Source: CAYVIB01 sp964451365
Lineage (GTDB): Bacteria; Pseudomonadota; Gammaproteobacteria; Pseudomonadales; Cellvibrionaceae
NCBI GenBank assembly: GCA_964451365.1
Contig: CAYVIB010000004.1
Span: 1 to 64,000, forward strand
Direction of reading: 5' to 3'
DNA length: 64,000 nucleotides
This document shows positions 25,638 through 33,874 of this stretch, one piece after another. Within the stretch, counting starts at the first letter, position 1. Each line of letters begins with the position of its first letter. The notes beneath the pieces were generated by a model. It was not told the origin of the DNA, ran no database searches, and worked only from the letters and a program-made list of their open reading frames with translations. The position numbers and the translations under genes were made by a program.

Positions 25638-27328
25638 CAGAACCAGCCCTCCCGGTCCAGAAGGTCCAGCTCCTGCTTCAACACCTCACGCGCCTTTTTA
25701 ATTTCGGTGGCATTTTGCGAATCCAGCACGCGGTCAAAACGTTTCATCAGCTCGGCAATATATTCCCGCTTTTCGCCGAGGCTGGCTTCGTACAAACGCT
25801 CCCCCTTCGCCAGCAGCATTCTGTTTTCCTCACTTTCCCGGGGATGGAATTTCAGCTTCGCCAGCCGCGCGTGGGATTTGGCTTTTTCATCGTCGCTCAA
25901 CGCACCGGGGGTGTGCTCAATCAGCTTGGAAAAGGTTTTTTGCGTGGATACTACCGTCACATCCACTTCGAGCAAACCATTCATGTCATAACTGAAGCGG
26001 ATATCGGCGGCCTGTTCACCCTTCGGCGCTTTCGGCACCGGCACACGCAGGTCGCCGAGAAAAATATTTTTCTTTACCAGCCGGTTTTCCCCCTGGTAAA
26101 CCTTGATGTTAATTTCCTCCTGGTTTTCGTGCGCCGTGTACACACGGCGCACGATACTGGCGGGAACAACCGTGTTGCGCTCGATAATCGCCATAAAATA
26201 ATCGCCCTCGTCGGGGCTGCTGTCATTCAGTACCGCCGTGCCCAGCGTGTAAGGACAAACATCGGTCAGCACGATATCGTCGAGCGCCTTGTCCTTCGAC
26301 TTCAGGCCGGACTGGATCGCCGCGCCCATGGCCACCACCGTATCCGGGTCCAGGTGGCACGACGGCAGGCGGCCGAACATTTTTCCCACTGTGGAGCGGA
26401 ACAACGCCAACCGTGTGGCGCCACCCACCAGCACCACATCGTCTATTTTGTTGGGGGGGAGGTTCGCGTCCATCAACGCCCGCTCGATGGGCCGTTTGGT
26501 TCGCAGCAGTAATGGTGTGACAAGGCGGGCAAACAGGTCGGGTGTCAACTTCCACTCCACCTTTTGCTTGCCCAACTCCAGTACCAGCGTCTGTTCCGGG
26601 TGCTGGCTCACATGGCATTTCGCCCGCTCCATCTGCAGGTAGAGGTTTTGCTGTTGCCGGGCATCGAGGTGGCTTTTCTCGATACCCTGTTCCTGCAACA
26701 CATGGTCGATCATGACCTCGACAAAATCCTCCCCACCCAGGAAGTTGTCACCGGCGCTCGCATGCACCTCCATAACGCCATCAAAAAATTCCAGGATGGA
26801 AACATCGAACGTGCCGCCACCCATATCCAGTATCAGGAAGGTGCCTTCGAATTTTTCGTGCAGCCCGTAGGCAATCGCCGCCGCGGTGGGCTCGTTGATC
26901 AGGCGATCCACTTTCAGGCCCGCCAGTTCGCCGGCCAGTTTGGTGGCATGCCGCTGGTTGTCGTTGAAATAGGCCGGCACGCTAATTACCGCTTCGGTTA
27001 CCGGCCCACCGAGAAACGCCTCGGCATCGTCCTTCAGCGAGCGCAGCACCAGGGAAGACAACTCGGTCGCGGTAAACTGGTGCTTGCCCAGCTTGACCTG
27101 GTGGTCGGTGCCCATCAGGCGCTTGAACGCGGCAACGGTGCTGTCGCTGTGGTTGATCAGGCGCTCACGCGCGGCCTTGCCTACAATAATCTCCCCTGTC
27201 TTGTCCACGCCCACCACCGACGGGGTCAGCAGCTCGCCCAAACGGTTCGGGATAAGCTTCCCGCCCTCCTCGGTCCACACGCCACACGCGCTGTTGGTTG
27301 TCCCCAGGTCGATACCGATAACTGTCAT
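25637..27328 (-). CDS. hscC: Hsp70-family chaperone, HscC-like
   Basis: A 563-aa DnaK-family ATPase, close to the 556 aa of E. coli HscC and shorter than DnaK because of a reduced C-terminal lid. The chosen start MTVIGIDLGTTNSACGVW is the nucleotide-binding phosphate-1 loop; a GGAG lies just upstream, and the 47 extra upstream codons have no support. Further ATPase signatures are LILDMGGGTFDVSILE and DDVVLVGGATRLALFR. A substrate-binding beta-domain (DVCPYTLGTAV...) follows. It is coupled to the J-domain/RDD gene, a specialised pair probably acting at the inner membrane. Confidence 0.9.
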   Translation of the reverse strand: MTVIGIDLGTTNSACGVWTEEGGKLIPNRLGELLTPSVVGVDKTGEIIVGKAARERLINHSDSTVAAFKRLMGTDHQVKLGKHQFTATELSSLVLRSLKDDAEAFLGGPVTEAVISVPAYFNDNQRHATKLAGELAGLKVDRLINEPTAAAIAYGLHEKFEGTFLILDMGGGTFDVSILEFFDGVMEVHASAGDNFLGGEDFVEVMIDHVLQEQGIEKSHLDARQQQNLYLQMERAKCHVSQHPEQTLVLELGKQKVEWKLTPDLFARLVTPLLLRTKRPIERALMDANLPPNKIDDVVLVGGATRLALFRSTVGKMFGRLPSCHLDPDTVVAMGAAIQSGLKSKDKALDDIVLTDVCPYTLGTAVLNDSSPDEGDYFMAIIERNTVVPASIVRRVYTAHENQEEINIKVYQGENRLVKKNIFLGDLRVPVPKAPKGEQAADIRFSYDMNGLLEVDVTVVSTQKTFSKLIEHTPGALSDDEKAKSHARLAKLKFHPRESEENRMLLAKGERLYEASLGEKREYIAELMKRFDRVLDSQNATEIKKAREVLKQELDLLDREGWF

Positions 27329-27512
27329 AACATCTCCGCTTTTATTATTCGCGCGTGTCTTCGCGCATTCCCCGATTATATTTTTCCCGCAGTAACTTTT
27401 ATTTATAGAATCGCTACCGGCATTGTTCAAATCCGGCCGGAATTTATCACTAACTTGACTACACCACAATGTCGTGTTTTTTATATCGATGTTCTTAACA
27501 CTGCCATGGCAA

Positions 27513-27620
27513 GTTCGTTTGGTGGAGGTCCTTCAGAAACCTTCGGCAACATTGACGTTGCCCGTAGAGCCTCCAGGGATGGATTTCGGCGTGTTTCTGA
27601 AGGACCGCCGCCAGACGAAC
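27513..27620. repeat. 108-bp double-hairpin element (diverged GAGCTACAGGGA family), copy 2
   Basis: The outer arms of 28 nt (27513-27540 and 27593-27620) pair with only three mismatches; they begin GTTCGTTTGG and end CAGACGAAC. Inside are a 6-bp hairpin (GGCAAC-attgac-GTTGCC, 27545-27562) and the core GAGCCTCCAGGGATGGATTTC (27567 onward). Inner hairpin, core and outer arm come in the same order in the element at 60030-60140. Confidence 0.7.
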
Positions 27621-27716
27621 GGATTCGGTGGCTCGGTGTAACAAATGGTTAACCCATTTTATTTAAAAGAGGCTACTTAAAAGAGGCCACTCATCGTAAA
27701 TATTTCCTCCAGGAAA

Positions 27717-27747
27717 ATATTGTCTGCCCAATATTGGCGGACAATAT
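27717..27747. repeat. 12-bp hairpin
   Basis: ATATTGTCTGCC (27717-27728) pairs with GGCGGACAATAT (27736-27747) with a single G-T mismatch and a 7-nt loop. It lies just upstream of the transporter remnant and is followed by a tandem CCGGCAATA repeat. No role can be assigned. Confidence 0.55.
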
Positions 27748-27764
27748 CAGCAAGCCACCGGCAA

Positions 27765-28240
27765 TAACCGGCAATGTTATTTCCTCTCCCAAAAAACACC
27801 GCTGAGCACAATGGCGATTGGAATCGCCATTGTGTTTACCATCGGGCGGGGGCGTCTTGGTCTCGCGGTTTTTTTATCAGCTTGTACTTCGTGTACAAAA
27901 AAGGCCACGGCGGGATTCATGGCTTTCGGAACTGGTTCGATCTTTTTATTATCGGCGCGATATTCGGCCTGCACTGGCTGACCTATTTCCTCAGTATTAA
28001 ACTATCCAGCGCCTCCATCGGTGTTATCGGTGTTTCCACCTTCGGAATTCATTTGCTCATTTTGAACTGGCTGGTCAAGGGACAACGGGTGACGCTGTTC
28101 TATCGGCGTTGCCCAGACTGAATTCCGGCACTACCATCAAACAGCCCGCAAAGCAAACGAGGATGGCGGCCAACTGCGTCGCGCCAGGTTGCGCAGAGGC
28201 CACAGGGACTTGATCAGAGGCTCCCAAGATATATTCAAGT
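27765..28240. pseudogene. Remnants of EamA/DMT-family transporter genes in opposite orientations
   Basis: On the plus strand (about 27800-28100) two frames together give DMT-like helices, best seen in DLFIIGAIFGLHWLTYFLSI and SSASIGVIGVSTFG, ending LVKGQRVTLF. From about 28240 back to 28100 the minus strand encodes EPLIKSLWPLRN in one frame and LAAILVCFAGCLMVVPEFSL in another, typical of the middle of EamA proteins. The two fragments face each other tail to tail and neither is complete. Multiple frame changes and the inversion show a dead, rearranged gene. The family assignment is by motif only. Confidence 0.55.
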
Positions 28241-28389
28241 TGTTGTTGCTGTAGCGATGGCCCTCCGTGTGAAGGGCACTTGCACAAGCGCCGGCCATAA
28301 TAGCAGTTCGCGGCACATCCGGCATCCCAAAAAGGAAGCGACGGGGCGGCGAAAATACACGCCCCATCGCCATGCAACGTCCTGTTTTA

Positions 28390-28418
28390 TTAACCCGGCA
28401 TATTGAATTCCGGGTTAA
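28390..28418 (-). terminator. Hairpin after the SYLF-domain gene
   Basis: TTAACCCGG (28390-28398) and CCGGGTTAA (28410-28418) form a perfect 9-bp stem 17 nt past the stop codon. The run after it on the minus strand (TAAAAC) lacks a good T-tract, so it is at best a weak or factor-assisted terminator. Confidence 0.5.
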
Positions 28419-28434
28419 TACCGGTACGTACGAA

Positions 28435-29127
28435 TTACTCGGTCACCTGGCCGATTTCCTGTTTCCGGGTAGCGGGGATGTTACCGCTGATAATCTGCTC
28501 GGCAGTCACTTCCTCGCCGTAGTAAGCCGCATTTTCGTCATCATCCCAATTGATATCGGAAACGGCGATGGCAACTTCACCGAATAAACCTTCGGTGTCG
28601 GTCCACACCACGATATCGCCTTTCATACCTGCTTTTGCTTCTGCGCGGGCAGACCAATTCACGATTGATAACCCGGCTTCGGCATCAAGTGAAAAATTGT
28701 TTTGCTGCTTAAAGCTTTGCAGGGCCTTATCGTTCATCAGAATCATAGCGATGGAACCCGCCTCGACTCCCGCCTGGACCCCCAGGCTGGCACTACCGAT
28801 GTCGTAGAACGCCGGGTGGCCCCACTGATTGTTGGTTTTGGGAATCAGCACGCCTTCACCACCGGCACCGCCAACAATTAACGCCGCCGCGGCATAATCA
28901 GGCACGACAAATATGCCGCTGGCCTGCTCAAGCAGTTTATTCACTTCGGCGTCGGACTGCATTTGCTGCACTATCTGGACGGATTCCTGTACATCTTCCC
29001 GTGGACCGTGTGCATCTTCCGCCTGTTTAGCGGTTTTATCGGTACCGGCGGCGAGTGCGGGCACGGAAAGAACCGACAACACAAATCCCACAAGCCCGAA
29101 TTTAAAAGAATTACTCAAAGAGTTCAT
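28435..29127 (-). CDS. SYLF (Ysc84) domain lipid-binding protein, exported
   Basis: A 230-aa protein with signal peptide MNSLSNSFKFGLVGFVLSVLSVPALAA; an ideal AGGAGGT lies 6 nt before this ATG. The mature protein has the SYLF/Ysc84 pattern: GIFVVPDYAAAALIVGGAGG, then WGHPAFYDIGSASLGVQAG and SIAMILMNDKAL. Bacterial homologues are periplasmic and thought to bind phospholipid. Its long upstream region carries three hairpins. It is surrounded by pseudogenes but itself intact. Confidence 0.9.
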   Translation of the reverse strand: MNSLSNSFKFGLVGFVLSVLSVPALAAGTDKTAKQAEDAHGPREDVQESVQIVQQMQSDAEVNKLLEQASGIFVVPDYAAAALIVGGAGGEGVLIPKTNNQWGHPAFYDIGSASLGVQAGVEAGSIAMILMNDKALQSFKQQNNFSLDAEAGLSIVNWSARAEAKAGMKGDIVVWTDTEGLFGEVAIAVSDINWDDDENAAYYGEEVTAEQIISGNIPATRKQEIGQVTE

Positions 29128-29462
29128 ATTTACCTCCTGTGGTTTAAGTTTCTGAAACAAGCAGGGATAGCAGGCTGTTGATAACCGCTGCTTTTCCACA
29201 GCCTGCTTCAACACAGGAATGTGTTGGCAAAATCGAAGGCCGTTAAGCCTTTGATTTTGTGAGTTGAAAAAGGCAGGAAGCCCTTTTCAACAGGCTGATG
29301 GAAAAACCCATACTTGCCGCACGCCTTAATTGACTTAGACGTATTTAACCCAGCAATGATCGTGCCCTGATAAAATTCAGGTTATTCCGAACAAAATTCT
29401 CAATTTGGCAACGCGGGCCGCGGCATACCGGAATATTTGCTTCTTCTCCCCATCCGGCCTAC
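29128..29462. other. Intergenic, three successive hairpins
   Basis: Three stems occur in a row: AGCAGGCTGT/ACAGCCTGCT (29169-29207, perfect 10 bp); CAAAATCGAAGGC/GCCTTTGATTTTG (29228-29259, 13 bp, one mismatch); GTTGAAAAAGGC/GCCCTTTTCAAC (29263-29291, one mismatch). They lie upstream of the SYLF gene. The remainder to the terminator at 29463 shows nothing. Confidence 0.6.
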
Positions 29463-29489
29463 AAAAAAAGGGGCCGGGAAACGCCCCTT
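29463..29489 (-). terminator. Rho-independent terminator
   Basis: Read on the minus strand, AAGGGGC-GTTTCCCG-GCCCCTT is followed by a run of T residues. It lies 24 nt past the stop of the CBM-bearing pseudogene and shows that a transcribed gene once ended here. Confidence 0.85.
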
Positions 29490-29513
29490 GATTGCGAGAT
29501 TATTCGCCGCGCG

Positions 29514-30230
29514 TTATAGATCGCAGATCCAGGTCCACGAGTGATCCGAGCCCGGTGCCGAAGTTGTCCACCAGTTCGCGCGATACACGGACCCTTCGTA
29601 GCTCATCAGGTCACCTGTATTGGCATGATTGGGATCGCCCTTCCAGTCATTGCGCGGCCTGGCAACTTCCTTCCACCGGCTCACTGCTAACGGTAATGCT
29701 TTCTGTTGTTTCCACCGCGGTACCGTCTTCAGCGGTAGCGACCGCGCGCAGAAGATGGGTGCCCTCGCCAGCGGGCCAGCGGTATTGGTTGGCGATATGG
29801 TACACACTTGAAGAGCTGGATTGCTCGGGCACGATCAGCTTCCCGCCGATAAACAGTTGCAAATTTTCCACACGATAAAAGCCGTTGACAGTTGCCGTAA
29901 TATCAACACTTTCACCAGGCTCCGCTGAGTCCGGCACTGTGATCGCTAATTCCGGAGTTCGGTCCGCCCCATCAAGAATCTCAATCGACGATACCGAGGT
30001 TACCGATGGCGCATCATCAAATGCCACGGTGATCGTGTGCGTGCCATACCTTATGGGACTTAACGTTATACACGTTAGACCCAAACCCGCTGGACGACGA
30101 AGCCGAACTGCTTACCGAGGAACTTGAGCTTGAGACCACCTCGCCGCTTTCATCGTGAACAACGGTAAATGCAGGCGGGTGCTGGCGATTTTCATGTATC
30201 GTCCACCCATGCAGTATACAAGTGACACAG
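29514..30230 (-). pseudogene. C-terminal remnant of a secreted carbohydrate-active protein (poly-Ser linker, Ig-like domain, CBM5/12-like)
   Basis: Three frames must be joined. The first gives HPPAFTVVHDESGEVV followed by a serine-rich linker (about 30190-30070). The second (from about 30060) gives an Ig-like bacterial domain (YGTHTITVAFDDAP...ELAITVPDSAEPGESVDITA...). The third (from about 29655) ends NTGDLMSYEGSVYRANWWTT...WTWICDL, the aromatic pattern of chitin-binding CBM5/12 modules. Frame changes fall near 30051-30065 and 29652-29660. No catalytic domain remains upstream, where a palindromic repeat lies at 30312. Poly-Ser linkers of this kind are typical of Saccharophagus/Cellvibrio-type enzymes. 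Confidence 0.7.
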
Positions 30231-30311
30231 GATGATAATGGCGTTGCAAATTTTCCGCTCCTTCGGGGCAGTTTTTTAAATCGCCATTGATGGCATCAGA
30301 CCGGATTATGC

Positions 30312-30362
30312 GTAGGGGCAGACCCATGTGTCTGCCCGGGTAACCGCAAGGGTTACCCCTAC
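30312..30362. repeat. Two-module palindromic repeat, best-preserved copy
   Basis: The element has inverted ends GTAGGGG...CCCCTAC and two internal hairpins. CAGACCCATGTGTCTG comes first, then CCCGGG as joint, then TAACCGCAAGGGTTA. Each internal module also occurs separately at other sites in the window. It lies between glrR and the CBM pseudogene. Confidence 0.8.
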
Positions 30363-30425
30363 AAAACACCGCAAGAATTTGCCATAACAACCGCTGGAAT
30401 TGCGCCGGAAAAACATTCCAGCACG

Positions 30426-31814
30426 TTATAGGTCCGCCGGCTCCCCAACTTTAAAACTTTCCACGTTCAGGTTGTGGCGATTCACAATTTTGTAAAAATC
30501 CGAACGGTTGCGTCCGGCAAGTTTCGCCGCCAGGGGAATACTGCCCTGGGTAATGCGCAACAGTTCCGCCACGTAATCCCGCTCGAATTCGCGCTTGGCC
30601 TCGCTCAACGAGGAAATGGAATTTTGATGCGCGGCAGGCAGCGCGTTTGCCATCAATGTTTCGCTAATGACGGCGCCGGGACAAAGCGCCGCGACTTGTT
30701 CCATCACATTTTCCAGTTGGCGGATATTTCCGGGCCAATGGTATTCCAGTAATTTCTCGCTTGCCTGGGGTGCAAGCTGTTTTGGCGAATTGCTTTCCCG
30801 CAGCGCTATTTGATGAAGAAAGTGATTGGCGAGAAAAAGTATGTCTTCTCTTCTTTCCCGCAGTGGCGGCAAATGCAGATTGACTACGTTCAGGCGGTAA
30901 TAAAGATCCTCGCGAAACTGCTTGTCCTCGATTGCCTGCTGCAGATCTTTATGGGTGGCGGAAAATACGCGGATATCCACGGGAATATCATTGGTGTCTC
31001 CCACCGGGCGCACGCGTTTTTCCTGCAACACCCGCAACAGTTTTGATTGCAGCGCCAGCGGCATATCGCCAATTTCGTCCAGGAACAGCACGCCCTTGTC
31101 CGCGGCGGTTACCAGGCCGGTATGGTCTCTCGTCGCGCCGGTAAACGCACCCTTGACGTGACCGAACAATTCGGACTCCAGCATATCATTGGGAATGGCG
31201 CTGCAGTTAAGCGCAATAAAAGGCTGCTCACCGCGTTTGCTGTGATTGTGCAACGCCCTCGCCACCAGTTCCTTACCGGTGCCGCTTTCGCCGGTAATCA
31301 GCACATTCACATCACTGCCGGCAATTAATTTCGCCTGGTCGAGAACATGGTGCATTTTAACGCTGCGGGTTTTGATGGTCTGTTCCCAGCTCTCGCGCGA
31401 TACATGCGGCTCATCGTAATGTTTCAACGCATCTCGTATGACTTCACTTAATTCTTCTTTCTCGACAGGTTTGGTCAAAAAGGAAAATACGCCGCGTTGG
31501 GTGGCGGAAACAGCCTGCGGAATCGAGCCGTGCGCGGTCAGCACTACCACCGGCAGTGTGGGCCAGCGCTCGTGAATTTTTTCGAATAATGTCAGGCCGT
31601 CCATTTCCTCCATGCGAAGGTCCGTTATCACCAGGTCGGGCAGATGGCCGCTGAGCAATTGCAACGCTTCCTCACCACTGGTGGCGCCGTGTGTATCGTA
31701 GCCCATCGACTTAAGTCGCATGGACATCAGTTCAATCATTCCCTGGTCGTCGTCGACAATTGTAATTCGGGGTTTTGACGCCGATGGCGGTTTTGGGTTT
31801 AACGGTTTGGGCAT
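30426..31814 (-). CDS. glrR: Sigma-54-dependent response regulator GlrR
   Basis: A 462-aa NtrC-type activator. An N-terminal receiver (phospho-Asp65 in LVITDLRMEE; Lys in FLTKPVEK) precedes an AAA+ domain with Walker A GESGTGKE and the sigma-54 contact motif GAFTGA, and a C-terminal Fis-type helix-turn-helix (IPLAAKLAGRNRSDFYKIVNRH). It is last in a glrK-qseG-glrR operon, the same order as in enterobacteria (yfhK-yfhG-yfhA). There GlrR activates the sRNA gene glmY and rpoE; the targets here are unknown. It starts 39 nt after the qseG stop. Confidence 0.93.
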   Translation of the reverse strand: MPKPLNPKPPSASKPRITIVDDDQGMIELMSMRLKSMGYDTHGATSGEEALQLLSGHLPDLVITDLRMEEMDGLTLFEKIHERWPTLPVVVLTAHGSIPQAVSATQRGVFSFLTKPVEKEELSEVIRDALKHYDEPHVSRESWEQTIKTRSVKMHHVLDQAKLIAGSDVNVLITGESGTGKELVARALHNHSKRGEQPFIALNCSAIPNDMLESELFGHVKGAFTGATRDHTGLVTAADKGVLFLDEIGDMPLALQSKLLRVLQEKRVRPVGDTNDIPVDIRVFSATHKDLQQAIEDKQFREDLYYRLNVVNLHLPPLRERREDILFLANHFLHQIALRESNSPKQLAPQASEKLLEYHWPGNIRQLENVMEQVAALCPGAVISETLMANALPAAHQNSISSLSEAKREFERDYVAELLRITQGSIPLAAKLAGRNRSDFYKIVNRHNLNVESFKVGEPADL

Positions 31815-31853
31815 AAGGGCTCCTCACTACTCACTATTCAATTTGGTCTCTCC

Positions 31854-32411
31854 TCACAAATTTGGGCTATCTGCTTTATCAATTTCGGCTTCGATATTTT
31901 TAATTCCCTGAATTGTTTTTTCATGTTGTTCCAACAATTCTTCGTAGCGGTTGTTCAGCACCAAATAGGCATTTTGCTCCGCCATCAGCAGGTCGATCAG
32001 CGCTTCGTGCTCCTCCGGCCATTTGCCGACGGCATCCACCTCGGACAACATTTCCGACACCACACCAGGTGTGCGTTGCGGATCGCAGGTTGCCAGCATC
32101 AGGGCGTAAAGCAGGTGAACCTCGCTCGGCACGGCGGTGCCTGTTTCGCGCCGCAGGGTGGACTCGTCCACCTCCTTTTCGACAAACACCTGGCGATACA
32201 ATTGCAGTCGATTCGCCTGTTCGTCTTCAGGCAGGCGGCAAAGTATTTGTCGCACGGTCAACAACTGCGCGACCGACACCATGGCGTCCTCGGGTTCGTT
32301 TTTTATCTCCGGTTCCACCGGCACTTTTACGAGTCGTTCGGTGCGCACCATGGAGAAGGGAAAACAGGCGCTGATCAGCAATGCAAAACCCAGGACCAAA
32401 ATCAATTTCAT
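31854..32411 (-). CDS. qseG: QseG-like outer-membrane lipoprotein
   Basis: A 185-aa lipoprotein with signal MKLILVLGFALLISAC. An alternative ATG four codons upstream (32423) overlaps the glrK stop (TAATG) and could be used by coupling. I prefer the inner start because the signal peptide and a GGAA upstream fit better. The mature part is helical with an N-terminal Glu/Pro region and a C-terminal coiled coil (YEELLEQHEKTIQGIKNIEAEID). Position between glrK and glrR identifies it; sequence conservation of QseG is low. In E. coli QseG interacts with the cognate kinase. Confidence 0.8.
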   Translation of the reverse strand: MKLILVLGFALLISACFPFSMVRTERLVKVPVEPEIKNEPEDAMVSVAQLLTVRQILCRLPEDEQANRLQLYRQVFVEKEVDESTLRRETGTAVPSEVHLLYALMLATCDPQRTPGVVSEMLSEVDAVGKWPEEHEALIDLLMAEQNAYLVLNNRYEELLEQHEKTIQGIKNIEAEIDKADSPNL

Positions 32412-32422
32412 AAGATATTCCA

Positions 32423-33874
32423 TTACGCTTGGGGAAAAGTAAGGGTAAAACGCGCACCGCCCAACTCGCTGCGATCCACTTTGATGGCGCCCTGCAACCG
32501 GCCAACACATTCCTGCACAATCGAGAGCCCGATACCGCTGCCCTTCAGCGCGCCGCGCCGTTGCGCGCTGCCCTGGTAAAAGGGCTTGAAAAGCAGGTCG
32601 ACCTCCGCCGGCTCCACTCCCGGCCCGTTGTCTTCGACGCACAACCACCAGGATTGAGCCGCCCTGCCCCAGGTAATGCGAACCACGCCTTTTTTGGGAA
32701 CCAGGTTTACGGCATTCGACAATAAATTACTGGTAATCATTTCCAGGCAAAGAAGATCCGTTCGCACAATGTCGCTTTCACCATCGCACTGCCAATGAAT
32801 CTGATGGCGCTCAATCATTGTGTGAAAACGCTGGAAAACCTGGTCGCACTGCGTGCGCACGTTCACGTCCATCAGTTCCGGCTTCAGGCTGTGTTTTACC
32901 GCGTTGTAATTGAGCAACTGCTGGATAAGGTCGCGCAGGTTTTGTGTGTTGTGGCGCAGGATGGACAACACCTGGCGCTGGGATTCGTTCATCCTGCCTG
33001 GAATTTCCTCGCGCAGCAGCGCTTCGGCTTCAACGATGGCTGCCAGTGGGCTTTTAAGCTCATGGGTGATGTGTTGCAGGAAAGCCTGCTTTTGAGAATC
33101 GCTGGCCAGCAGTTGCTCACGCATCCATTCCAGGCTGCGCCCCAGCGCCATGAAATCCGAAGGGCCATCCACATGCACCGGCTCCTGCCATTGGTTATGC
33201 CCCAGCCGCCGGATGGCATCGCGCAAACGCCACAATGGCCGCACGACGGTTACCGTGCTCAAACTGATTAACAGCACCGTGCCCGGCACCGCAAGCACAC
33301 CAATAAAAATCACCCGCCTCAACACGGTTTCATAACGCTTTTCGCTTTCCCGTATGGATTGCCGTGTCAACTCGTTTAACTGCTCGGCAAACCGCCGACG
33401 CTTGTCGTTAACCGCCTGCCAGGCCGCGTTGGCCTGATCATCAGTCGGCGTCTTGTCGCCGACAAGGAAATTTGTTTTAAAACCGACGACGCTGTCGGTG
33501 AGTTCGCTCAGCGTTTCCAGCGGGGGACTGGTGGGCACGGTAAAGACAAGTTCGCGCTGGTAAGCCTGCAGTATTCGCAAGCGCTGGTCGTAAAGCTCGC
33601 GAAAACGCGAATCGCCGATCAGCAGGTACTGCAGGCCGGCCCGCTCCAGGCCTGCCACCTGCCTTCCCACTTCCGCTTCGAGGTCTTTGAGGGTGGTCAT
33701 CAATAACAGCAGGCGACCGTGTTCCTGCGTTTGCGCGGCCAGCGCGTATATCGCGTATGCCACCGCCAGTACCAGCGGCAGGGTCGCCAGCACGGTGGCC
33801 ATTGCCCATTGTTGGGTGAAGGTTAAACCCCACCGGGACCGGCGCGGTTCGGGTGTGGACTGTTCTGTTGCCAT
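32423..33874 (-). CDS. glrK: Sensor histidine kinase GlrK
   Basis: A 483-aa inner-membrane kinase. TM1 (about residues 25-47) precedes a periplasmic four-helix-type sensor of about 140 residues and TM2 (RVIFIGVLAVPGTVLLISL). A HAMP segment follows, then HisKA with FLQHITHELKSPLAAIVEAE and an HATPase domain (N box NLLSNAVNLVPKKG; DNGPGV; GSGIGLSIVQE). Gene order with qseG and glrR supports the name. It is divergent from the EF-hand gene at 34205, with 330 bp between. No strong Shine-Dalgarno is seen before the ATG. Confidence 0.92.
   Translation of the reverse strand: MATEQSTPEPRRSRWGLTFTQQWAMATVLATLPLVLAVAYAIYALAAQTQEHGRLLLLMTTLKDLEAEVGRQVAGLERAGLQYLLIGDSRFRELYDQRLRILQAYQRELVFTVPTSPPLETLSELTDSVVGFKTNFLVGDKTPTDDQANAAWQAVNDKRRRFAEQLNELTRQSIRESEKRYETVLRRVIFIGVLAVPGTVLLISLSTVTVVRPLWRLRDAIRRLGHNQWQEPVHVDGPSDFMALGRSLEWMREQLLASDSQKQAFLQHITHELKSPLAAIVEAEALLREEIPGRMNESQRQVLSILRHNTQNLRDLIQQLLNYNAVKHSLKPELMDVNVRTQCDQVFQRFHTMIERHQIHWQCDGESDIVRTDLLCLEMITSNLLSNAVNLVPKKGVVRITWGRAAQSWWLCVEDNGPGVEPAEVDLLFKPFYQGSAQRRGALKGSGIGLSIVQECVGRLQGAIKVDRSELGGARFTLTFPQA

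Larger units (their letters stand above)
27329..27764. other. Intergenic, non-coding, rich in inverted repeats
   Basis: No gene is visible. The stretch contains a 108-bp double-hairpin element (27513-27620), a short direct repeat AAAAGAGGC-T/C-ACT (27665-27691) and a 12-bp hairpin (27717-27747). The AT-rich part next to 27328 would hold the hscC promoter. Confidence 0.6.

Noticed and set aside
27481..27650. Insertion sequence
   Set aside because: Terminal arms are present but no transposase; too short, so listed as a structured repeat.
28075..28377. Minus-strand 100-aa protein
   Set aside because: Only its last 30 residues look like protein (EamA-like); the rest is another frame, so it is treated as part of the transporter pseudogene.
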